Position numbers and translations under genes: made by a program. From Schoenoplectus triqueter (taxonomy: Eukaryota; Streptophyta; Magnoliopsida; Poales; Cyperaceae), in the NCBI GenBank assembly GCA_964058805.1, contig CAXKVV010000536.1:1-32830 (forward strand): a DNA stretch of 32,830 bases, read 5' to 3'. Every line of letters begins with the position of its first letter. The stretch's first letter is position 1. This document shows positions 21,441 through 32,449 of this stretch, one piece after another. The notes beneath the pieces are model-generated. The model saw nothing but the letters and a program-made list of their open reading frames with translations, was not told where the DNA came from and made no database searches.

Positions 21441-21448
21441 CTATTAGC

Positions 21449-23027
21449 TGTCATTATTATTTGACTACTGTTACAGTCTGTCGAAATTATTTATTAACAA
21501 AGAGGAGCTTATACGTATACGCAGTTGATATCACTGTTAATACGAGTTTTATTAATTATATAATATATGAAATGAGTTATTATGTATATTAATGATTTTA
21601 TTATATAATTTAAATGAATACTTATGCATATTAATGATATTTAAGTTGAATAATAAAAATATTATACAAAATTATTTATAATAAAGTTGTTGACATGCAA
21701 AATAACTTATTTAATATATAATTAAGTTTGTATTGACGACGGTAGATAATGATATTTTTCATAACATTCTCTTAATCTCTTTAGCAAACTGCGCCTAAAC
21801 GGAGATGTCAATGTTACAAATTTACAATATTGAATTCGTTTTAAAAAAAATAAACTAAGAGTAATAATCACGATTTTACAGTGTTCTAGATTTTATTCTT
21901 CATGTTCAATTTGGACAACAAGAGCCAGCATCGTTAGTTCTACTGCTACTAGGAACTAATAGGAAGTCCAAATTGTTAAATGGAAAAATAAATCTTTTAA
22001 TTAAAAAAATTATGAAGAACGAATCAGTCTGACAATATTCTTTATATGAGAAGTATGAAAATAGTTTAGACTTTCATTTTTACTTAAAAAAATTATGAAG
22101 AAGAAAGGATTTAAAATATTTTTGATATTTTTCCTTAAAATTGAGAGCTGGAGTTTATATTTACTCCCCCAAAAAGTTTATACATAGAAATTTCCATGAC
22201 TCATAAATTCATGAAAAAATTTCTATATATTTAATTTTTTTTGATAAAAATCAGTTTTTACTCTAATGACAATGGCGATGCTCCGTGTGTGAGAGGCAGT
22301 AGGTTTGAAATCGGAATAAAAATTTATCATGGACAATTAAAATTGAGTAGTTTAGACTATCATTTTTAGTCAAAAAAATATTTTTGAGAAATAAATCGTA
22401 CTGTCAATAACCGAAAACATTTCTTGCTGAAATTATTTTTCCCCTGTTCAGGATGTCCATATTTGGAATTGGAACTAGTTCATAGATAGTTGCAAATGTA
22501 AATCCCAAATGAACTTGAAGGATGAAAATTCTGAAGCTCGAGATGACAGTACGAAAGAGACATCATTAGCATCAAGCCATAAAAAAAAAATAGTAAAAGT
22601 AAATGAAAGAGACTTTATTAGACTAAAATGCAAACATTACAAACGTGTGTGAAAGGATAAGAAGTTTGATGGACCTTTCCTGTTGTTCTTTCACTAAGCA
22701 ACAGACATGATTGTAGAAAAATAACTTAAAAGAAAAGAGATAATGCCATTGCACCCTCCAATTTCTGAATGTTTGATAAATATATATCCTGAACTTTGAA
22801 TTATGATAAATATCCTCCGGGACTTCTAATTCATAACAGTTAAATTCATTTAATATCAGTAATATTTTTAAATAAAATAACAAAGATATCCTTATATTTT
22901 ACACTCATTTTAATCATTTTAGTATCTTCAATAATTGGGAAAATCAAATTAATAAACTCGAAACTTTTTCCACCTGACCACACTCTTACGTTGTTATTTC
23001 TACAAATTTTTGGCCGATAGTGTCGTC
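21449..23027. other. AT-rich intergenic region, no gene
   Basis: No protein or structural RNA is recognisable. A 22-bp phrase around TAGTTTAGACTTTCATTTTTA (about 22064) recurs as TAGTTTAGACTATCATTTTTA (about 22349), suggesting a small duplication or the remains of a transposon. The 86-codon minus-strand frame at 22623-22883 is low complexity. Confidence 0.45.
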
Positions 23028-23035
23028 GATATACT

Positions 23036-23468
23036 CAGGGGCGAACCCAAGCTTGGGGTGGCACGTGCCCCTCCAGGATTTTGAAAAATAGTGTTTTTCG
23101 GTAATGTTTTCGTTAATTTGTCTTCATTGAAATTTTTTTTTGCTCCCCCCTGAATTGTCTGATTATTTTTTTATTGAGAAAAAAATATTTAATATCATGC
23201 ATAATAAAATAATCATGCAAGAATATCAAAATATAAAGTTACGTAGATGAAAACTTTCTTCATCAACTTGATTATTTATTACTTTGAGTTTTATTTTGTT
23301 GTTATTTTTAATATATAACATGTTATTATTTTAATATTTTTTTATTAGGTAATAATATATATTAAATTATTAATTTTTTATTTAGTACCCGATTAGTTAA
23401 TGAATTTGAACCCGATAAATTATTATAATCCGATAATTGCCCCTGACAAAAATTCTGAATCCGCCCTT
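23036..23468. mobile_element. hAT-type MITE (CAGGGGCG ends)
   Basis: The left end CAGGGGCGAACCCAAG and right end CTGAATCCGCCCTT are imperfect complements. Subterminal GTGCCCCTCCAGGATTTTG and GCCCCCCTGAATTG are typical of a widespread plant hAT MITE group. Flanks GATATACT (23028-23035) and GATACACT (23469-23476) match at 7 of 8 positions. The right end seems to have lost or changed its last base. The element is older than the 19670 copy. Confidence 0.75.
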
Positions 23469-23784
23469 GATACACTAATCAGTACCAATCAGACGAGATA
23501 TCGGTTCGTTAATTATGCACCTTATTTTTGTATTATACGTCTTATTGTGGTACTTATCTTCTGAGACCACTTGTGTTCTTTTGTCCTAGACCAGCTCCGA
23601 TTCACGTCTCTTAATTGTGCTCTTCCACTCTTGTATTATGTATGTTAATTATGTCATCTTGCATATTATTTCTGTTAAAGTATATTTAATTTTTTTTATT
23701 ATGCGCATTAATTTTGTTACACTACACTTATTTATGTTATGTTGCAGCTTATTTTTTAATTATACATATTACTTATGTTGTTTT

Positions 23785-25884
23785 TGTTGGGATTCTGAAT
23801 GCCCAAATTCCATTAATGCTCAAGCTGCGGAAAGACCGTAGAACAAAAATTTTACTTCTACTTAAGTTAGGGATTAAAGTATGTCGGATAATAACCGAGA
23901 GTTACAGACATTTAATCCTTTACAAAAGACGGTAAAATATTATTTTACTTCTAACTTAAGCTTAGGGTTAAAGTGATGTGTCGGATGATTACCGAGAGAT
24001 ACACACCTCTTTAAACCTTTATTGATCTACTCCATGATTGATTTCTAAAATATTAATCTACTTAACAATTAAATAGATTAATATAAGATGTTATACCTCG
24101 CTTCCAAATTTTAATTGGAATGAAAATCGGCTTGTCTCGGAGCACCAAACGTCTGATGCCTCTGTAGGTTATCCACCAGGACTGACCAGAGAGCGGTTTA
24201 TTTCTTTTGCCAGAAATACTGTAAACCGCGGTTTTTCGCAAAAACACTATTCACCCGAGAAAAAGACGAAATAGTACTATTCACGACTCGCAGTAATTCT
24301 GTTTCACAAATGTGCAGAAATACCGCAACTTTCGTAAAAACACTATTCACCGATCCCGTGAATTCTGAAACAACCGTATACCGGGAGAGAGAAAGTAGAA
24401 CTGATTTGGTGGAACTTTTTCTCTCACCCTACCCCTCTATTTATAGAAAAAATGGAATTGACAAATTACCAAAATGCCCTCGTGAATAGTAAGGAGGTTT
24501 CAAAGTGAAAAGACCAAAATACCCTTAAAGTTCATCCAATTTACCAAAACGCCATTGGGCTTTTTGGCCAAATTACCGAAATACCCTTGGGCTTTTGGAC
24601 AAATTACCAAAATACCCTTGGAGGTCATCATGGGCCTTTTTGGGCTTTTCGGATTTTGGGCTTTTTTGGGCTTTTCTGATTTTGGGCTTTTAATTATTAA
24701 TTAAGACTTTAATTATAAATGGGCTTTGGCCCATAATTCAAATCCATAATTAACATTTTAAAATCCAAATCAAATATATATAATTGTCATCTACAATTAT
24801 ATTTTTCTCGGTTGTTGTTTCGGCGAATTTATACGACGTGTCCAACACGTTATAAATTCAATCTGATTTTTGCTTTTTGTCATCTCTATGACAAATATAA
24901 TTATATCATATATAATTAATTATAGCCATCTTATTATTAATTATAAACAATTCATAATTAATCAATAAGATTCTCTGATTAACTCCTATACGGTGTGACC
25001 CGACAGGATCCGTGTTATGTTGGTAAATAGAGTTAAAACCGTTTTAACTTCTATAATCATAGGAGGCATCTGGCAGAATGCACTATGACCATCCAATTAC
25101 ACAGATGATGATGTACTGTACAATATCATGATCCAGTAAACTATTTACTTGTGTTTAATTCTTTTGTCTCATAGCTATCAGATCAGTTTCAAGGTAGGTA
25201 TGTGTCATCCTTGCAAACTTAATCTTTTCTTGATCCTGAGTAAATTATCAAATATAATTACTCTTGTACTTATACTGCTAGCAGATAATCTTACTCTATC
25301 AAGGGGCCCAGTGATGCTATAACTCATATAGAAATATGAGGGACAATAGTACTTTTGGCAAACCATCTCTTCCTCCGCATAAGTTATGTATACCGAAGAG
25401 CTACCTTTATAGCCACCTTTTACGGATAACGTTTGGTAGAAATCACACACATACATATCTTATGTAGGAAAAATGAATACCTCATACTTTAGAATTTAAT
25501 ACTGAACGAAAACATTAATGACACGAACACAATTCCATTTAATGTTTCATTCGGGGTCTATCAAATACGATGTTCCTAGAACATCTATTTATGTGATTAA
25601 AATGATAACTCTTTGTCTATGGTCTGTAAAACTTGACCATCATTTAATCCACATACTAACCTGATAACGGTTAATTAGTGTTCCTGCTAATTACCTTGGT
25701 TAGTGACTTTTAAGAGTATATTCTATATTATGAAGTTTCACAATTCCAGTCATGAACTCGGAATGATTCATAAATTCAATAATACTCAAGGAAACAAAAT
25801 ATCGTTTAAATATCCAATTCATGAACAAAGCTTTATATAACAAATTTATCGTATTATTGACTTCAAGATTATTACAAACTAACA
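23785..25884 (-). repeat. 3' LTR of the copia element (complete, 2100 bp)
   Basis: On the minus strand the LTR starts TGTTAGTTTG at 25884 and ends CCCAACA at 23785, giving TG...CA ends within the inverted TGTT/AACA. It is long for a plant copia element. A TATA box lies at 24437-24446, and AATAAA candidates follow at 24197-24202 and 24018-24023 (TTTATT on the plus strand). The 61-codon frame at 24062-24247 lies in the transcribed part and recurs in the other LTR; it is not likely to be a functional protein. Confidence 0.95.
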
Positions 25885-25895
25885 ATCTCCCACTT
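25885..25895 (-). other. Polypurine tract
   Basis: The minus strand reads AAGTGGGAGAT directly before the TGTTAG start of the 3' LTR. This is the standard plus-strand primer position. The 71 bp between the PPT and the gag-pol stop hold nothing else. Confidence 0.88.
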
Positions 25896-25966
25896 AAGCT
25901 TGGAGTCAATCATATTGAGCCATGCCTTATACAAATCTATAAATCTCTCAGATTTAAAAGATAATC

Positions 25967-28900
25967 TCACAGCCAATCTCCTATGTGTCTCAAACCCATA
26001 GAAGATGTGTGCAACTGGTGCTTGGCTTGAGGTAGAGATTTTGTAAGTGGATCAGCTGTGTTGCCAACTGTGTCAATTTTACAAATCTTTACATCGCCTC
26101 TATTTATAATTTCTCGTATGAGGTGATAACGTCGCAGGACATGCTTGGATCTGGAGTGTGATCTCGGTTCCTTGGCCTGAGCTATAGCTCCATTGTTGTC
26201 ACAATAGAGGTCTACAGGGCCCTGAACACTGGGAACCACTCCTAGTTCACTAAGGAATTTCTTGATCCAGAAACCTTCTTTAGCTGCCTCGGAGGCGGCT
26301 ATGTACTCAGCTTCGGTGGTTGAGTCTGCTGTGGTCTCTTGCTTGGAACTCTTCCAGCTCACAGCACCGCCGTTGAGTATGAACACGTAACCAGACTGCG
26401 ATCTTGAATCATCTCGGTCAGTTTGGAAACTTGCATCTGTGTAACCACTCACCACGAGTTCCGAGTCACCACCGTAGACGAGAAACATATCCTTAGTTCT
26501 TCTCAAGTACTTAAGGATATTCTTTGCAGCATTCCAGTGCTCCATGCCTGGATTAGCCTGATATCTACTCGTCACACTCAAAGCGTACGAGACATCAGGG
26601 CGAGTGCACAACATGGCGTACATGATAGAGCCAATAGCCGAAGCATATGGCACTCTACTCATTATGCTTTGCTCATCAGTTGTCAAAGGACACTGAGTCT
26701 TGCTAAGCTGTGCACCATGATTTATTGGCAGAAATCCTTTCTTAGAATTCTGCATACTGAACCGATTCAGCACTTTATCAATATATGTGCTTTGACTTAA
26801 TCCAATAAGTCTTTTAAATCTATCTCTATAGATCTTTATGCCTAGTATATAGACAGCCTCGCCCAAATCTTTCATTGAGAACACTTTCTTTAATGAAGAT
26901 TTGGCTGATTGCAATAAGGGAATATCATTTCCCATTAAGAGTATATCATCCACATAGAGGATTAGAAAAGCGATGGCACTCCCACTAGTTTTCCTGTATA
27001 CACAAGGTTCTTCTTCGCATTTGATGAAGTCAAACTTTTTGATTTCTTCATGAAATCGAAGATTCCAACTCCTTGATGCTTGCTTCAATCCATAAATGGA
27101 TTTGAGAAGCTTGCATATCTTTCCAGCATTTTTTGGATCCTCAAAACCCGTGGGCTGTATCATATACACGTCCTCTTCCAAATTTCCATTTAGGAAGGCG
27201 GTTTTCACATCCATCTGCCATATTTCATAATCATGAAATGCGGCAATTGCTAGGAGCATCCGAATTGACTTAAACATAGCTACGGGCGAAAAAGTTTCAT
27301 CATAATCTACGCCGAGAATTTGTTTGAAACTTTTCGCTACTAGCCGTGCTTTGTAAACAGTCATATTACCATCCATGTCTATTTTTCTTTTAAAAACCCA
27401 CTTGTTAGCTATGGGTTTTACCCCAACAGGTGGTGCAACCAGGTTCCAAACTGTGTTGTCATACATGGATTGTATTTCGGATCTCATGGCCTCCAGCCAT
27501 TTATCAGAGTCGGGTCTATCCACTGCTTCCGCATAGGTCAGAGGATCTTCAGCATCAAATACTGAGACTTCATGCAGTCCCATGTACCTTTCAGGTGCAC
27601 GGACTGTCCTATGTGACCTTCGTAGCACTTGTTCTTCAGGCTGTCGAACTTCATCCACATCAGTATGCGGATTTAGTTCTATTTCAACTTGCGTTGAAGT
27701 AGATGAGCTCGGGACTAGAACTTCTTCCGCAACTATTTGTGGATTTAGTTCTTCCAAATGCTCATTAGTCGAAGAATCAAGTGGTGGGTTTATCTGATCA
27801 GTATCAGATATTGTATTGTGTGATGCATCTTGAATTTCTTCAAGTATTACATTACTCCCACTACTTCCTTTTGCGAGAAACTCTTTCTCCAAAAATATAC
27901 CATGACGAGCAACAATTATCTTGTTCTCGGACTGATAATAGAAGTAATATCCTTTCGTTTCCTTAGGATACCCTACGAAAAAACATTTGTCAGCTTTGGG
28001 TCCAAGTTTGTCAGAAGTCGGACGTTTGACAAATACTTCGCAACCCCAAATTTTAAGATAAGACATATTTGGTACCTTACCAAACCATAACTCATATGGA
28101 GTCTTTTCTACTGACTTGGATGGAACCCTATTTATTGTTAGTGCAGCAGTTTCTAGTGCGTGCCCCCAAAACATTTTTGGGAGTGTGGTATTACTCATCA
28201 TGGAACGAACCATGTCTAACAAAGTTCGATTCCTCCTCTCAGAAACACCGTTCCATTGCGGCGTTCCCGGAGGTGTGAGTTGTGAGACTATCCCACATTC
28301 TTTTAAGTACATTGTAAACTCATAACTTAAGTATTCGCCTCCACGGTCTGACCGTAAGGCCTTAATACTTTTATTCAGTTGATTTTCTACTTCAGTCTTG
28401 AATTCCTTGAATTTTTCAAAGGATTCAGACTTATGTTTCATCAAGTAGACATAACCATATCTACTGTAATCATCAGTAAACGTGATAAAGTAGCGATTAC
28501 CATTTCTTGTACAAGTACTCATTGGTCCGCATACATCTGTGTGTATAAGGGCTAATAAGTCACTTGCCCTTTCGCCCTTCTTGGAGAAAGGTGCTTTGGT
28601 CATTTTTCCACGTAAACAAGATTCGCATGTGTTTATTGTTTCAATATTAAAATTACCAAGAAGTCCAACTTCATGTAACTTTTTGATGCGTTTCTCGTTT
28701 ATATGACCAAGGCGACAATGCCACATAAAAGTCGTACTTTCATGAGATGTTTTGAGTCGTTTATTGATGTTAAATACGGGTTTGTCAATTTCTAGTATAT
28801 AAAGACCATTCATCATAAAAGAAGATCCATAATATAACTCATCTTTGTATATAGAACAACTATTATCCTTTATAACAAAAGAGAAACCATTCATCTCTAA

Positions 28901-29869
28901 ACATGAGATTGAAATTATGTTTCTAGAAATACTTGGAACAAAATATACATTTTCAAGTTCCATTACAAGCCCGCTAGGCAAATACAACTCTATATTTCCG
29001 ACTGTTACGGCTGCAACTTGTGCTCCGTTTCCAACTCGGAGTTGTACTTCCTTGTTGCGTAGTTTCCTCCTATTATTTAGTGCCTGTATATTTGAACAAA
29101 TATGAGCACATGATCCAGTATCCAATACCCAATCATAAATAGAGGTAACAACGTTAACTTCAATCATGAAAATACCTGAGGTTGAAGCTTTGGGAACCTT
29201 TCCCGTCCTCACATCCTCCAGATACTTAGGGCAGTTCCTCTTCCAATGACCATTGCCTTGACAATAAAAGCAGTCAGAGGTAGAAGCTTTTGCCTTGGAA
29301 GTGTTCTGATTAGGAACCATCTTCCCTTTGCCTTTGTACTTAGGTGCCATTTTGGGAGTCGCTTTGCGTTTCATCTTTTTAATCTTCCTCGCACCTTCTT
29401 GGATCACGAGGATAGAAGAACTCTTCTTCATGTCCCCATCAGCGATCCTCAACATCCCTTGGAGCTCCTGCAAGCTCTTGTCCATTCCCAACATATAATA
29501 ATTCCTGATGAAATTAGAATAGCTAGGAGGGAGAGAGTTCAGGATAACATCCGTAACAAACTCTTTGTTCAACGGACTGTTAAGCTTCTCCAACTGCTCA
29601 ACATCGCTCGTCATACGGAGCATGTGAGTGTCAAGAGAGCTGCCCTCAGTCATCTTATGACTCAGCAGAGATTTAGTCACCTTAAATTTCTTGACCAATA
29701 AACTTTGTACATCAAGCTCATCTTCTTTGTGCTTGTTGTACATGGTGACTTCATTTGCTGTGCAGCCTACTGCAGGCTGTGCAGAGATTGGTGTGTTAAG
29801 GACGTACTCGAGTTTCTCATGTCTTAGTATGAGCGCACGGAACGTATTAGTAAGAGTTTCTTTAGCCAT
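25967..29869 (-). CDS. Ty1/copia gag-pol polyprotein, 1300 aa, intact
   Basis: One uninterrupted frame. Gag covers residues 1 to about 195 and is followed by a CCHC zinc knuckle (C200, C203, H208, C213). The aspartic protease has DTGS at 250-253. The pre-integrase HHCC zinc site is H384, H389, C415 and C418. The integrase catalytic triad is D445, D508 and E544, with the D-35-E spacing. Reverse transcriptase has QMDVKTAFLNG (D887) and YVDD (972-975). RNase H has D1145, the SKQETTADSTTEAEYIAASE block (E1186) and D1224, followed by SKHVLRRYHLIRE. All catalytic residues I can place are present, so Pol could be functional. Gag looks shorter than relatives, both at the N-terminus and near residues 55-63. 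The start is the first ATG of the frame; the leader lies upstream. Antisense frames inside this span are shadows. Confidence 0.95.
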   Translation of the reverse strand: MAKETLTNTFRALILRHEKLEYVLNTPISAQPAVGCTANEVTMYNKHKEDELDVQSLLVKKFKVTKSLLSHKMTEGSSLDTHMLRMTSDVEQLEKLNSPLNKEFVTDVILNSLPPSYSNFIRNYYMLGMDKSLQELQGMLRIADGDMKKSSSILVIQEGARKIKKMKRKATPKMAPKYKGKGKMVPNQNTSKAKASTSDCFYCQGNGHWKRNCPKYLEDVRTGKVPKASTSGIFMIEVNVVTSIYDWVLDTGSCAHICSNIQALNNRRKLRNKEVQLRVGNGAQVAAVTVGNIELYLPSGLVMELENVYFVPSISRNIISISCLEMNGFSFVIKDNSCSIYKDELYYGSSFMMNGLYILEIDKPVFNINKRLKTSHESTTFMWHCRLGHINEKRIKKLHEVGLLGNFNIETINTCESCLRGKMTKAPFSKKGERASDLLALIHTDVCGPMSTCTRNGNRYFITFTDDYSRYGYVYLMKHKSESFEKFKEFKTEVENQLNKSIKALRSDRGGEYLSYEFTMYLKECGIVSQLTPPGTPQWNGVSERRNRTLLDMVRSMMSNTTLPKMFWGHALETAALTINRVPSKSVEKTPYELWFGKVPNMSYLKIWGCEVFVKRPTSDKLGPKADKCFFVGYPKETKGYYFYYQSENKIIVARHGIFLEKEFLAKGSSGSNVILEEIQDASHNTISDTDQINPPLDSSTNEHLEELNPQIVAEEVLVPSSSTSTQVEIELNPHTDVDEVRQPEEQVLRRSHRTVRAPERYMGLHEVSVFDAEDPLTYAEAVDRPDSDKWLEAMRSEIQSMYDNTVWNLVAPPVGVKPIANKWVFKRKIDMDGNMTVYKARLVAKSFKQILGVDYDETFSPVAMFKSIRMLLAIAAFHDYEIWQMDVKTAFLNGNLEEDVYMIQPTGFEDPKNAGKICKLLKSIYGLKQASRSWNLRFHEEIKKFDFIKCEEEPCVYRKTSGSAIAFLILYVDDILLMGNDIPLLQSAKSSLKKVFSMKDLGEAVYILGIKIYRDRFKRLIGLSQSTYIDKVLNRFSMQNSKKGFLPINHGAQLSKTQCPLTTDEQSIMSRVPYASAIGSIMYAMLCTRPDVSYALSVTSRYQANPGMEHWNAAKNILKYLRRTKDMFLVYGGDSELVVSGYTDASFQTDRDDSRSQSGYVFILNGGAVSWKSSKQETTADSTTEAEYIAASEAAKEGFWIKKFLSELGVVPSVQGPVDLYCDNNGAIAQAKEPRSHSRSKHVLRRYHLIREIINRGDVKICKIDTVGNTADPLTKSLPQAKHQLHTSSMGLRHIGDWL

Positions 29870-30315
29870 GTGCTACAACGTAAAATGTAAAGATTTTTAG
29901 CTTTGTTCATGTAATGTCTTATTTCAAATAAAACTCCCACTACAAATTTGTTCTATTCCCGTTTGTAGTTAGGACCAAGATCCCTATTTTCATTGATAAT
30001 CAAGTTATCGTTGAATAACTCGTTTATTAATTATCTTAGGTAAGCAACTCTTTGCTAATCACATCTCTATGTGATTCTTGGTTTCGCTAAACATCATATG
30101 TTTTAACGAAACTTTGCCCCAAGCCCAAAACTGTTTTGGAAATCATTGGTAAGTAACCTCACTCTATTTGATTCGTTATGTCGGACATAACCCTCGAAAA
30201 CCAAAGGTAAAAGGTGACGCCTACTGAGTAGGTCACGTCTGCCAATGAACAATGATATGCGAGGACAGAGTAGGTAGGGCATATTACTTAATTTTTCGGG
30301 TTTAACATCGTAAGT

Positions 30316-30780
30316 AGTCAGTTTGTTAAACTGACTTTAGACAGACTTACGAACACGTAAAAGATGTCTGCCAGAAAGACCACTGAAAGTTCCTTTTCCA
30401 GTCTTTCTTTGACACAACCTTCCTTCACGGTTTCTTAAAAATGATAAATCTAATTTATACATTTATAATTAGTCAGTTTATTAAGCTAACTTTAAACAGA
30501 CTTATGAACACGTGAAAATACGTCTGCCAGAAAGACCATTGAAAGTTCCTTTTCCAGTCTTTCTTTGACATAACATTCTTTCACGGTTCCTTAAAATGAT
30601 AAATCTAATTTACACATTTATAATTAGTCAGTTTATTAAGCTGACTTTAAATAGACTTATGAACACGTGAAAAGACGTCTGCCAGAAAGACCATTGAAAG
30701 TTCCTTTTCCAGTCTTTCTTTGACATAACATTCTTTCACGGTTCCTTAAAATGATAAATCTAATTTACTCATTTATTATC
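30316..30780 (-). repeat. Three tandem copies of a 155-bp leader repeat
   Basis: Copies start at 30316, 30471 and 30626 with AGTCAGTTTRTTAA. Each includes CGTCTGCCAGAAAGACC and CCAGTCTTTCTTTGACA, which form a hairpin (AGAAAGAC pairing with GTCTTTCT at 30373-30380/30401-30408 and equivalents). Copies 2 and 3 are closest to each other; copy 1 is more diverged. Confidence 0.9.
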
Positions 30781-30987
30781 AAAGCGGTAAATCCAATTTA
30801 CCAGCTCATACAAACATTTTGTATATATACATGAATCAGTCACGTATATAACTACTATCTATCCAATAGAAGTAGCTTTGCATCTATGATAAGATACATT
30901 TCATATCAAAGCAGTAAATCTAATTTACTTGCTCATACAAACATTTTGTATATATATATGTGAATCAGTCACATATATAACTATCAG
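30780..30987 (-). repeat. Two copies of an 80-bp leader repeat
   Basis: AAAGCGGTAAATCCAATTTA at about 30780 and AAAGCAGTAAATCTAATTTA at about 30907 each start a unit. Both continue through CTCATACAAACATTTTGTA and GAATCAGTCAC to ATATAACTA. The units are separated by about 45 bp. Confidence 0.82.
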
Positions 30988-31098
30988 TTCTCAATTCTTT
31001 ATTTTGCAACTTCATCTTTGTTCTTTATTTATACCGTAAAAAGCATATAAACATTTTATATGATTTCAAAACAGTTAATTCCTTCTGGTACGATAAAG

Positions 31099-31545
31099 TA
31101 ATTTGATAACGTGACAAAGTTCCTTTTCGGCCAGTTATCAGGACACGTAAAAGGGGCTCCCAGGAAAGATCGGGGTCACGAGGACCACTTTAAATTCAAT
31201 CTTTCCTAGACAGAACCATCTCTTTCGGGTGTGGAGATCAACAGCTCTTACTCAGGTACTTTATTGCTTCATCACATTCATAGATATACTTTTCATAACT
31301 AAAAGTTTTCGAAAAAGCAAAAGAGTTACATTTGCCATGCTTCGAAAGCGTAAAAGTAATTTGGTAACGTGACAAAGTTCCTTTTGGGCCAGTTATCAGG
31401 ACACGTAAAAGGGCATGTCAGAAAGAATACCGAAGGTATCCACTTCCCATCTTTCTTTGACATCACCTTATCTTTTATGTGTGGAGATCAACAGCTCTTA
31501 CTCAGGTACTTTATTGCTTCATCACATTCTTAGATATACTTTAAC
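31099..31545 (-). repeat. Two copies of a 185-195-bp leader repeat
   Basis: GTAATTTGATAACGTGACAA (about 31099) and GTAATTTGGTAACGTGACAA (about 31361) start the units, which end in CTTTATTGCTTCATCACATTC. Outer parts are nearly identical. The middle parts differ in sequence but keep a hairpin: AGGAAAGAT/ATCTTTCCT in the first (31162-31170/31199-31207) and AGAAAGA/TCTTTCT in the second (31420-31426/31450-31456). Confidence 0.85.
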
Positions 31546-31762
31546 ACAATCGAAAGTTTTCGAAAAGAAAGCATAAAGAAAGTATAAAGAAAGCTTAAAT
31601 CTAATTTAACTTTCTTAGTCGACAGAGCCGAACCAAGAAAATCCAATTTTATTTGGTTTGGACTTTAAGCTGCAAATCTAAGAATTAAACCGATACGGGG
31701 TATATACATCTTATTTGCATAAGATATAACCTTTTAGAAAATCAATCAGCGGGAGAGCCTTT

Positions 31763-31774
31763 GCTCTGATACCA
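31763..31774 (-). other. Primer binding site for tRNA-iMet
   Basis: The minus strand reads TGGTATCAGAGC, complementary to the 3' end of plant initiator tRNA-Met. It lies one base from the inner end of the 5' LTR, as is usual for copia elements. Confidence 0.95.
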
Positions 31775-32427
31775 CTGTTGGGATTCTGAATGCCCAAATT
31801 CCATTAATGCTCAAGCTGCGGAAAGACCGTAGAACAAAAATTTTACTTCTACTTAAGTTAGGGATTAAAGTATGTCGGATAATAACCGAGAGTTACAGAC
31901 ATTTAATCCTTTACAAAAGACGGTAAAATATTATTTTACTTCTAACTTAAGCTTAGGGTTAAAGTGATGTGTCGGATGATTACCGAGAGATACACACCTC
32001 TTTAAACCTTTATTGATCTACTCCATGATTGATTTCTAAAATATTAATCTACTTAACAATTAAATAGATTAATATAAGATGTTATACCTCGCTTCCAAAT
32101 TTTAATTGGAATGAAAATCGGCTTGTCTCGGAGCACCAAACGTCTGATGCCTCTGTAGGTTATCCACCAGGACTGACCAGAGAGCGGTTTATTTCTTTTG
32201 CCAGAAATACTGTAAACCGCGGTTTTTCGCAAAAACACTATTCACCCGAGAAAAAGACGAAATAGTACTATTCACGACTCGCAGTAATTCTGTTTCACAA
32301 ATGTGCAGAAATACCGCAACTTTCGTAAAAACACTATTCACCGATCCCGTGAATTCTGAAACAACCGTATACCGGGAGAGAGAAAGTAGAACTGATTTGG
32401 TGGAACTTTTTCTCTCACCCTACCCCT

Positions 32428-32437
32428 CTATTTATAG
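32428..32437 (-). promoter_or_regulatory. Retrotransposon TATA box in 5' LTR
   Basis: On the minus strand the sequence is CTATAAATAG, followed by AGGGGTAGGGTGAGAG. It matches the plant TATA consensus and has an identical copy in the 3' LTR at 24437-24446. Transcription would run toward lower coordinates through the PBS and gag-pol. Confidence 0.75.
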
Positions 32438-32449
32438 AAAAAATGGAAT

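Larger units (their letters stand above)
29870..31775 (-). other. Long repeat-rich leader of the copia element
   Basis: About 1.9 kb lies between the PBS and the gag start, far longer than in most plant copia elements, and has no long frame. It contains three sets of internal repeats (listed separately), several hairpins and a perfect GTTATGTC/GACATAAC hairpin near 30176-30192. Leader RNA in retrotransposons carries packaging, dimerisation and translation signals, so such roles are possible but not shown. Confidence 0.75.

Noticed and set aside
24062..24247. 61-codon frame in the LTR, repeated at 32053-32238
   Set aside because: It is duplicated only because it lies in both LTRs. At most it is an upstream frame in the element's transcript, and no function can be supported.
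26423..29900. Plus-strand frames up to 151 codons opposite gag-pol
   Set aside because: They are antisense shadows of a long coding frame with all pol motifs on the minus strand.
30316..30780. Regularly spaced repeats that might suggest a CRISPR-like array
   Set aside because: These are 155-bp whole-unit tandem repeats in a plant retrotransposon leader, without short repeats and unique spacers.
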